This document shows, in pieces, positions 57,851 to 64,000 of a stretch of 64,000 nt of DNA. Made by a program: the position numbers and the translations under genes. The notes beneath the pieces were generated by a model. It did no database searches, was not told the origin of the DNA, and saw nothing but the letters and a program-made list of their open reading frames with translations. Location of the stretch: positions 1-64,000 of the forward strand of contig CALUZB010000008.1 in NCBI GenBank assembly GCA_944325195.1, read 5' to 3'. Origin of the DNA: an uncultured Desulfovibrionaceae bacterium. GTDB taxonomy: Bacteria; Desulfobacterota; Desulfovibrionia; Desulfovibrionales; Desulfovibrionaceae. Numbering within the stretch: the stretch's first letter is position 1; each line of letters starts with the position of its first letter.

Positions 57851-58636
57851 TTATGCCCGCTTGAGCTGAACCGCCGTCTGCAACATGGAATCGGAGGTCT
57901 GAATGGCTTTCGAGTTCATTTCATAAGCGCGCTGGCCCACAATCATCGCCACCATTTCCTCAACCACTTCCACGTTGGACATTTCCAGGAAGCCCTGGGC
58001 AATGGTGCCCACGTTGTCGGTGCCCGGTTCACCTTCCACCGCTTCCCCGGAAGCTTCAGTTTCCGAATACAGGTTCTTGCCTCTGGCCTGGAGCCCGGCC
58101 GGGTTGATAAAGGTGAACAGGTTGACATCTACTGCCGCCAGTTCTTCGCCGTTGGCATCAAGCGCCGCCAGATGTCCGGTTTCAGACATGGCCACGGTTT
58201 TGGTTTCAGCCGGAACAATAAATTCCGGTTGCAGCACATAACCGTTGGCAGTCAATATTCTGCCGTCCTGGTCGGTTTTAAACGCTCCGGCTCTGGTGTA
58301 CATCAACTCATCATTCACCATAACCTGGAAAAAGCCGTCGCCTTCAATGGCGAAATCCAGGGGGTTGCCGGTGTTCTGATAGTCGCCCTGAGAAAAGAAC
58401 TTATGTACCGTGGTGGGGCGCACACCCATACCCACCTGAATGCCGGTCGGCACCCGCACATCGCCGTCAACCACCGCCCCGGCCATTTTGACATTCTGAT
58501 AAATCAGATCTTCAAACTCAACGCGGCTTTTCTTAAACCCGGTAGTGTTGACGTTGGCAAGGTTGTTCGACAGGGTGTCAATTTGCATCTGCATGGCAAC
58601 CATGCCCGTGGCCGATGTCCAAAGTGAACGCATCAT
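57851..58636 (-). CDS. flgG: flagellar distal rod protein FlgG
   Basis: Builds the distal rod of the flagellar basal body. The 261 residues are the normal length. The N-terminus has LWTSATGMVAMQMQIDTLSN followed by NLANVNTTGFKKSRVEFEDL, the rod/hook family signature. LDFAIEGDGFFQVMVNDELM lies in the middle, and the C-terminus has QGFLEMSNVEVVEEMVAMIV and the usual RAYEMNSKAIQTSDSMLQ. Two ATGs in a row (58636, 58633) follow GGAGGA. It is downstream of flgF. Confidence 0.97.
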   Translation of the reverse strand: MMRSLWTSATGMVAMQMQIDTLSNNLANVNTTGFKKSRVEFEDLIYQNVKMAGAVVDGDVRVPTGIQVGMGVRPTTVHKFFSQGDYQNTGNPLDFAIEGDGFFQVMVNDELMYTRAGAFKTDQDGRILTANGYVLQPEFIVPAETKTVAMSETGHLAALDANGEELAAVDVNLFTFINPAGLQARGKNLYSETEASGEAVEGEPGTDNVGTIAQGFLEMSNVEVVEEMVAMIVGQRAYEMNSKAIQTSDSMLQTAVQLKRA

Positions 58637-58795
58637 AAATCATATCCTCCAAAATCAGCCCTATCCGGCTGCTTATTTACCTGCAACAAGCCGCAGTCTG
58701 CTTCTTCCGCACACGCCACGCCGGAACAAAACCAGACGTAGCTCCTTGCGAAAATCAACCCGACTCAATTCAAACTCATTTCAAAATTCAAACCG

Positions 58796-59584
58796 CTAAA
58801 CCCGACCCTTGCCTATTTTGGAAATGGCTTCCTTATCCATACTGTCAGTAGCCTGCATCACCTTCTGATAGGCTTCGAACTGGCGTTGCGCTTCAATCAT
58901 ATTCACCATTTCGTACACAACTTCCACATTGGCTGCTTCCAGATAGCCCTGCTCCACACTGAAATTGTCCGCAGCCTGCTCAACAGCCCCGGCGGTTTCG
59001 CGCAGGCGGTAGGCATTCTGCCCCACTTTTTCCAGAGCTGTCAGATCATCGACGGTGGATACCTGTAACTGTCCCACCAATTCTTCATCGGCGTACACCG
59101 TGCCGTCCATCCCAATGTTAATTCTGCTTGTGCCCGCGGGAATGGTAATCTCCGCCCCGCCGTCCCCAAGCACCGGATACCCGTTGGGGGTTACCAGCAT
59201 ACCTTCATTATTCAGAACAAAATGCCCTGAACGGGTAAACAACTCTTCCCCACCGCTGTTGATTTTGAAAAACCCGTCACCAGCCAAGGCCACATCCAGA
59301 GGATTGCCGGTAAACTTCATACTGCCCTGAGTAAAATCGGTTTTAGCAGTGGCTATGCGCACCCTGGCCATATGCTGCGGCTCGGGAAACAGCTTCTCCG
59401 AACGCACATTCGCCAGCGGCTCCATGACCATATCATGGGCAAACTTCCAGAATGTATCCTGAAACGCCAGAACGTCGCGCTTATAACCGGTGGTGTTCAC
59501 ATTCGCCAAATTATTGGCGATGTTGTTCATTCTGTGCTCATTGGTAAGGGCGCCGAACAGGGCGCTGTACATACTTTGTTGCAT
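58796..59584 (-). CDS. flgF: flagellar proximal rod protein FlgF
   Basis: Proximal rod component. The 262 residues show NIANNLANVNTTGYKRDVLA at about 25-44, FTGNPLDVALAGDGFFKINS in the middle and QGYLEAANVEVVYEMVNMIE plus AQRQFEAYQKVMQATDSMDK at the C-terminus. It differs from FlgG in the middle part and comes first in the run, as in other genomes. ATG 59584 has AAGGAGG seven bases upstream; the in-frame TTG at 59590 is too close. Confidence 0.95.
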   Translation of the reverse strand: MQQSMYSALFGALTNEHRMNNIANNLANVNTTGYKRDVLAFQDTFWKFAHDMVMEPLANVRSEKLFPEPQHMARVRIATAKTDFTQGSMKFTGNPLDVALAGDGFFKINSGGEELFTRSGHFVLNNEGMLVTPNGYPVLGDGGAEITIPAGTSRINIGMDGTVYADEELVGQLQVSTVDDLTALEKVGQNAYRLRETAGAVEQAADNFSVEQGYLEAANVEVVYEMVNMIEAQRQFEAYQKVMQATDSMDKEAISKIGKGRV

Positions 59585-59972
59585 TTGCAAGCCTCCTTAA
59601 GGCCTGGTTTTTCGCCCGGAACAAGCTTTTTCGGCCTTATCCGGTCCGGGAACAACAACCCGGGCCAGAGCCGGCGCAACCTGGGCACTAAGGCTTATGC
59701 AAAATAGAGGCCAACTATGTTTCAATCCACAGTCGCCCTATCCGCCGACCGCCTCTCGCCGCCGACGGATAGGGGGCGTGCGGATTGCCCCGCCCTTCAG
59801 GGAGAGGTTACAGAAAAGGATGGGGGGAAATCAAACAGATACGGAGCAGAAAATCCACAATGGGGGAAACGGTTCAACCGCTTCTATTCTAATTGAGGCT
59901 CCAGAGCGCGCATAACCCGGGGAGCGCATTTATGGTTTGTCGGCGCCCGGTTTGTGGCGGAGTGAACAGGAA
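59585..59972. other. gap between flgF and the 88-aa gene
   Basis: 388 bases. It should hold the flg promoter, but no clear sigma-28 or sigma-54 site is seen. The dispersed motif (59718-59734) and an inverted repeat lie here. Confidence 0.4.
59718..59734 (-). repeat. dispersed motif copy 4 (GACTGTGGATTGAAACA)
   Basis: Identical over 17 bases to copy 3 at 48588-48604, same strand. Directly beside it CCCTATCCG (59736-59744) pairs with CGGATAGGG (59766-59774). Confidence 0.75.
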
Positions 59973-60239
59973 CTAATGCACACTGCTCAACCCCGACTCG
60001 TCCTGAGTGAACATGCGCCAATAAAGGGTTCCGTTGTCGGTTTTCACCGGAACCAGTCGGAGGATGGGCATTTCGCGCCAGATATACACCATACTGCCGT
60101 CATTGTGTACTTCGCAGCGCATATGAGTTGCGTAGTCATGGGGCGAGAGCGTACCGGGGTCTTCTCCCAGCTCGCTGATCTGCTCCTTCAGCAATTCCTC
60201 TACTCTGGCCATGAAGGCCTGTTTATCCGCCTCGCGCAT
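59973..60239 (-). CDS. conserved small protein, 88 aa
   Basis: A soluble acidic protein of 88 residues starting MREADKQAFMARVEELLKEQ, with a central HMRCEVHNDGSMVYIWREMP and RMFTQDESGLSS at the end. There is no signal peptide. The ATG at 60239 has AAGAGG five bases upstream. The helix-then-strand pattern looks like a real folded protein, and I recall similar short proteins in Desulfovibrio, but no function is known. It is transcribed away from the PHP gene. Confidence 0.65.
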   Translation of the reverse strand: MREADKQAFMARVEELLKEQISELGEDPGTLSPHDYATHMRCEVHNDGSMVYIWREMPILRLVPVKTDNGTLYWRMFTQDESGLSSVH

Positions 60240-60466
60240 CTATACCTCTTGCAGCGCGCACCGCCGCCTGGTTATCTGTTGTCTGAACCTGTCTGTTTTT
60301 AACACAGTCAGACGGCCCCGGCAACTCCCCGCGTCTGCACGCCATTCGCCGGGCCGTGGGCCAAGGCATGGAAGATATGCTTGCGATGATTGCAAAGAGC
60401 GGTTATTTTCCCTGCCTGGAATAACCGTCAAATCAGTCGATAACATTCAAAGCATGGGGGTTCCCT

Positions 60467-61288
60467 GTGATAAAAATAGACCTGCACAACCATACCAACC
60501 ACTCGCACGGGCAAAGCAGTGTTGAGGAAATGTATCAGAGCGGCAAGGAACGCGGCCTGAGCGTCATGGGCTTCAGCGAGCATTCGCCAAGGCCCCTGGC
60601 TTATTCCTACCCCACAGAATACCGCGACCACCTGACCGCCACTTTTGAACAATATATCAATTCGGTACAGGCGCTCAAATCCCGCGCCGGCGGGCCGCAG
60701 GTGCTGCTTGGCCTGGAAATGGACTATTTCCCTGCTGAAGAAGCGTTCATTCGCGAAACGCTTGCTGAATATCCCTATGACTATGTAATCGGGGGTCTGC
60801 ATTTCCTGGGAACCTGGGGGTTTGATCACTCCAAAGAAGACTGGGACGGGTTGAGCGATGACCAGAAACGCGCTTATTATGTTGATTACTACAAAACCCT
60901 GACCCGACTGGCCCAATCAAGACTGATGCAGATAGCGGCTCACCCTGACCTGATCAAGCTGTTCAGCATTGACACTTTCCGCGAATGGACCCGGGAAGCA
61001 ACGGCCAGAAGCCTGATCCGCGAGGCCCTTGCCGCCATCAAAGCCAATGACATGGCCATGGAAATCTCTTCAGCCGGGTTGAGAAAGCCCTGCAAGGAAA
61101 TCTATCCGGGCCCGGTAGTGATGGAAACCGCCCGGGAGCTGAATGTTCCCATTACCTTTGCTTCCGATGCACATCACCACGGGCATGTAGCCTACGCCTT
61201 TGACAGACTGGCCGACTACGCCAAAGACTACGGCTACACTGAAAGCGTCTATTTTTATAACCACGCCTGGCACGCAATGCCGTTCTGA
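60467..61288 (+). CDS. PHP-domain histidinol-phosphatase-like phosphoesterase
   Basis: A PHP-fold metal-dependent phosphoesterase of the HisJ/HisK type, which removes phosphate from histidinol phosphate in histidine synthesis. The 273 residues have IDLHNHTNHSHG (3-14; HxH metal ligands), MGFSEHSPRPL (about 35-45), LLGLEMDYFPAEE, YVIGGLHFLGTW, AAHPDLIKLF and FASDAHHHGHVAYAF (about 234-248). The start is GTG 60467 with a GGGGG run upstream. No other his gene is present, so another phosphoester substrate is possible. The ABC ATPase gene begins five bases after its stop. Confidence 0.85.
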   Translation: MIKIDLHNHTNHSHGQSSVEEMYQSGKERGLSVMGFSEHSPRPLAYSYPTEYRDHLTATFEQYINSVQALKSRAGGPQVLLGLEMDYFPAEEAFIRETLAEYPYDYVIGGLHFLGTWGFDHSKEDWDGLSDDQKRAYYVDYYKTLTRLAQSRLMQIAAHPDLIKLFSIDTFREWTREATARSLIREALAAIKANDMAMEISSAGLRKPCKEIYPGPVVMETARELNVPITFASDAHHHGHVAYAFDRLADYAKDYGYTESVYFYNHAWHAMPF

Positions 61289-61292
61289 ATCC

Positions 61293-62855
61293 ATGTGTAC
61301 CTTGCTTGAGCTGAACAACGTCAACCTGAGCCGGGGCGGGGTCAGAATTCTCTCAAATATCAACTGGCGCGTGCGCGCGGCGGAAAACTGGGCCGTGCTG
61401 GGCGACAACGGGGCGGGCAAGTCCACCCTGCTGCGCCTGGCTCTGGGGGAAGTCCGGCCGGATCAAAACTTTGACGCAACCGCTCAGCCCGGTGAACTGG
61501 CCTGGTATATCGGCGGGGTAAAGGAAACATCGCCCATAGCGGCCCGGCAGGTTGTGGCGGGGGTGTCCCCCGAGCTGCATGACTGGTATGCCCGGCACGG
61601 CTGGCAGCTCAGCGGAGAGGAACTGCTGCTGAGCGGGCTTTATGCCAGCCCCCTTATCTACAATACCCCGTTGCCCGATGAGCTTGCAGAAGTCAGGGCC
61701 TTGGCGGCGGAGCTTGAGCTTGAGCATCTGCTCAATTACACCGTGGCCGAAATGTCGCAAGGCCAGTTGCGCCGAATGCTGGTGGCCCGGGCCCTGATTA
61801 TCCGCCCCCTGCTGCTGGCCCTGGATGAAGTATTTGAAGGCCTGGACGCCCCCTCGAGAGCCCGGCTTTCAGACTTGCTGGCTTACTGCAAAACCACCAT
61901 TCTGATGACCGCTCACCGTGAGGAAGATCTGCCCGACTTCATCCGGTGCGCCCTAATCCTGGAGCAGGGGCGCATCGTCCGACAGGGACTGCGCCCGGAA
62001 TTCCGCCTGTCGGAAGCCGACTTGCCTGACTCCCGCCGCGCGGAGGACAGGTCGGCTCTTGCCTCCGCTGCCGCTCCCCTCTCCTTTAAACCGCCTGAAT
62101 TGCAGACTCAAACAGAGAGTTCCGCCGATCCGGCGGACTTCGCACAAGCGGCGGATTTAACTCTCCCCCTGCTGGAGCTGAAACAGGTGAACGTGTTTCT
62201 CGAGCGCAAACATGTGCTGCACGACATCAACTGGACAGTGCAGAAAGGCGAAAACTGGGCAGTGCTGGGAGAAAACGGTTCAGGCAAAACCACCTTGCTG
62301 CGCTGCCTCTGGGGGGAAGTACATCCCGCCCTGGGCGGCGTTCTGGCCTGGTTCGGCAACCCCGGTCCCCACAACCAGGCACTCCTGCACCGGCAATTCG
62401 GCCTGGTTTCCCACCGCCTGCAAACAGCCGTTCCCCCCGACATGCCGGTTGCGGATCTGGTGGTGTCCGGCTTTTTCGCCAGCCTGGATCTGTATCAGCC
62501 GCCTTCAGCCGCCCGGCAACAGGCGGCCCTGGAACTGCTGGAAAAAATCGGTCTGGCTCACCTTGCAGAGCGGCGGGCGGGAACCCTTTCGTATGGTCAG
62601 TTGCGCCGGGTGCTACTGGCCCGCGCCCTGGTGCACAAACCGGTTCTTCTGTTCCTTGATGAGCCCTGCTCCGGGCTTGACGCCGCATCCAGAGCCGCCT
62701 TTCTACTCACCCTGGCCGAAGCCGCCCAAAACGGAAGCACACAGCTTATCCACGTCACCCACCATGAAACCGATCTGGTCGGCATAACCAGCCACGTCCT
62801 CTGCCTGGAACAGGGAAAAATCGTTTACAGCGGGACCTATCCGCACAAACTGTAA
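61293..62855 (+). CDS. double ABC ATPase (ModF/PhrA-like), no membrane part
   Basis: Two ABC ATPase modules in one 520-residue chain with no transmembrane segment. Module 1 (about 1-235) has GDNGAGKSTLLRLA (Walker A, about 35), signature MSQGQLRRMLVARA and Walker B LLALDEVFEGLD. A linker covers about 240-290. Module 2 (about 290-520) has GENGSGKTTLLRCL, signature LSYGQLRRVLLARA and LLFLDEPCSGLD. Both signatures use the SxGQLRR form. The layout matches ModF/PhrA-type proteins linked to molybdate uptake or regulation, but no molybdate permease is adjacent, so the role is uncertain. The upstream ribosome site is weak, and the gene follows the PHP gene by five bases. Confidence 0.88.
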   Translation: MCTLLELNNVNLSRGGVRILSNINWRVRAAENWAVLGDNGAGKSTLLRLALGEVRPDQNFDATAQPGELAWYIGGVKETSPIAARQVVAGVSPELHDWYARHGWQLSGEELLLSGLYASPLIYNTPLPDELAEVRALAAELELEHLLNYTVAEMSQGQLRRMLVARALIIRPLLLALDEVFEGLDAPSRARLSDLLAYCKTTILMTAHREEDLPDFIRCALILEQGRIVRQGLRPEFRLSEADLPDSRRAEDRSALASAAAPLSFKPPELQTQTESSADPADFAQAADLTLPLLELKQVNVFLERKHVLHDINWTVQKGENWAVLGENGSGKTTLLRCLWGEVHPALGGVLAWFGNPGPHNQALLHRQFGLVSHRLQTAVPPDMPVADLVVSGFFASLDLYQPPSAARQQAALELLEKIGLAHLAERRAGTLSYGQLRRVLLARALVHKPVLLFLDEPCSGLDAASRAAFLLTLAEAAQNGSTQLIHVTHHETDLVGITSHVLCLEQGKIVYSGTYPHKL

Positions 62856-62884
62856 CAGCTCTCAAGATTGATTCGCTCTGAAGG

Positions 62885-62922
62885 GCCGCCGCACATAGGC
62901 TTTCGGCCCGACATGCGGCGGC
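62885..62922 (+). terminator. possible terminator after the double ABC ATPase
   Basis: A perfect 9-bp stem GCCGCCGCA/TGCGGCGGC with a 20-base loop, followed by ATTTGA, 30 bases past the stop. The T run is short. Confidence 0.45.
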
Positions 62923-63314
62923 ATTTGACGGAAAACAGCCTGAAGGCGTTGAGGGTGCTTCTGGGGGGAAGCGTCACCTTCCGGCCCGGTTTTTCAACTG
63001 AGCGGGCATAAGACGGACGCCCGCTAACAGCAAACATATAATTAATACGTATTACCTATTAATCGAGTAGGAAATGAATAATATTTCAAGATCCATTTCA
63101 TTAACCGCAGCTTCCAATCTGAGATTAACATCACCCCATCGGGCTGAAATTGACTGCAAACGGCATCACAACCCCCAAATCTCACCGGCACAAAGGAAAG
63201 AAGCATGACAAAGCCCCGCGCTTTTCACTTGCCTTTGCCGCAAAAAGCGAATAGAAAAGATGTCTGTTCAGGCGGTTTTTGCTGACCTGGCCATAATAAG
63301 TTCGAGGGAGTAAT
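62923..63314. other. pyrR leader region
   Basis: About 390 bases without a gene. A TATAAT lies in an AT-rich patch near 63040, without a matching -35. No PyrR-binding leader hairpin was recognised. Confidence 0.35.
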
Positions 63315-63848
63315 ATGCAAACTCAAACCATAGCCAATGCAGAAGAAATCAAACGCACCATTGAACGTCTTGCCTACGAAATACTCGAGCGCAAAGGCAA
63401 CTGCGAAAACCTGGCCCTACTGGGAATACAACGCCGCGGCGTGAGCATTGCAGCCCGGCTCAAAGACATTCTGGAAAAAAAACTTGGCCGCAAACTGCCG
63501 TTCGGCGAGCTGGATATCAACCTTTACCGCGACGACTGGACCAGCCTTGCTCATAAACCGGTTATCGGGCCTACCAACATTCCGTTCGACCTTTCACAAT
63601 ACGAAGTATTGCTTGTGGATGACGTGCTGTTCACCGGACGTACCATTCGGGCCGCCCTGGAAGCCTTAGGCGATCATGGCCGCCCCCAGAAAGTTGAGTT
63701 GTTGACTCTGATTGACCGGGGCAACCGCGAACTTCCCATTCAGGCCGACTTTATCGGCAAAACAGTGCAGACCGGACGCAATGACCATGTGGACGTGGCT
63801 GTAGCTGAAATTGACGGCAACGACACAATTACCCTGAACCGGAAATAA
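63315..63848 (+). CDS. pyrR: bifunctional pyr operon regulator / uracil phosphoribosyltransferase
   Basis: PyrR binds pyr mRNA to control attenuation in Gram-positives and also converts uracil and PRPP to UMP. The 177 residues are the family length. LALLGIQRRGVSIAARLKDI (about 34-53), GELDINLYRDDWT (about 64), and the PRPP loop VLLVDDVLFTGRTIRAALEA (about 98-117) are seen, with LIDRGNRELPIQADFIGKTV near the C-terminus. It has a GGAG-type site (GAGGGAG) before ATG 63315. No other pyr gene follows within the window, so a regulatory role here is not shown. Confidence 0.95.
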   Translation: MQTQTIANAEEIKRTIERLAYEILERKGNCENLALLGIQRRGVSIAARLKDILEKKLGRKLPFGELDINLYRDDWTSLAHKPVIGPTNIPFDLSQYEVLLVDDVLFTGRTIRAALEALGDHGRPQKVELLTLIDRGNRELPIQADFIGKTVQTGRNDHVDVAVAEIDGNDTITLNRK

Positions 63849-64000
63849 TCCGTTTTCAGCCGCTGCCTCCGTCCCCGTCGCTCTGCAACAGGAGCCCTCC
63901 GGTTTTTGTTTGCCGGTTATCAGGGCAGATGCCGCTTGGAAACTGCGGGGCTGTCTGTCCGAAAGTTTCTGCCCGGAAATTGAGACGCGGCAACAGGCTT
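63849..64000. other. sequence after pyrR to the window end
   Basis: No gene seen. CCGG, a T-rich loop and CCGG (63899-63916) form only a 4-bp stem. Confidence 0.3.

Noticed and set aside
59628-59635. GCCGAAAA (minus strand) upstream of flgF as a sigma-28 -10 element
   Set aside because: The bases at the right distance upstream read TGTT, not TAAA, so the -35 half is missing.

Overview
The window looks like chromosomal DNA of a sulfate reducer related to Desulfovibrio (Desulfovibrionales). This is an inference from gene content and order, not from a search. The clues are a long phosphotransacetylase next to acetate kinase, a flgF-flgG-flgA-flgH-flgI-flgJ run, aspartate kinase next to citramalate synthase, a sigma-32-type factor with the RpoH box, and the acpS-nnr-tsaE order. 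Roughly four fifths of the bases are coding. Many intergenic stretches are long (300 to 900 bases) and hold hairpins or simple repeats.

Layout. 1-2.5 kb: accessory DNA with the end of a small gene, an amidoligase fused to a winged helix, an orphan gene with a strong terminator, and the tail of a broken metallophosphoesterase. 3-9.5 kb: purM; a secreted Pro/Gly-repeat protein in line with a radical SAM enzyme (AmrS) and a corrinoid adenosyltransferase; a (GATA)12 microsatellite; cheW; UDP-glucose dehydrogenase. 10-20 kb: acpS, nnr, tsaE, lysC, cimA, an orphan gene, fxsA and a rhomboid protease. 20-33 kb, nearly all on the minus strand: rplY, prs, tRNA-Gln, ispE, hslV, an M48 protease, cysS, rpiB, a LolB-like lipoprotein, a TPR protein and rpoH. 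33-44 kb, plus strand: rimP, nusA, ylxR, infB, ylxP, nrnA, truB, rpsO and pnp, the classic transcription/translation string but without rbfA. 44-52 kb: cyclophilin, a glycosyltransferase, pta, ackA, an SDR of different base composition, a ZIP metal transporter and an M48 lipoprotein. 53-59.6 kb, minus strand: the flagellar rod and P/L-ring genes. 60-64 kb: a small conserved gene, a PHP phosphoesterase, a double ABC ATPase and pyrR.

How the genes work together. Most of the window is housekeeping: ribosome maturation and RNA decay (rimP to pnp), cell-envelope and isoprenoid supply (ispE, LolB-like protein, M48 proteases), PRPP and nucleotide synthesis (prs, purM, pyrR), acetyl-CoA to acetate with ATP formation (pta-ackA), aspartate-family and isoleucine precursors (lysC, cimA), and motility (cheW, flg genes). 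The divergent rpoH/rimP region has recognisable sigma-70-type promoters on both strands and a terminator inside the rimP leader.

No clear new system was found. The best leads are the amidoligase cassette at the left edge, the LolB-like lipoprotein supported by gene order, the (GATA)12 repeat, the rimP leader terminator, a short motif found four times between genes, and the missing rbfA. No CRISPR array, rRNA, transposase or integrase was seen.
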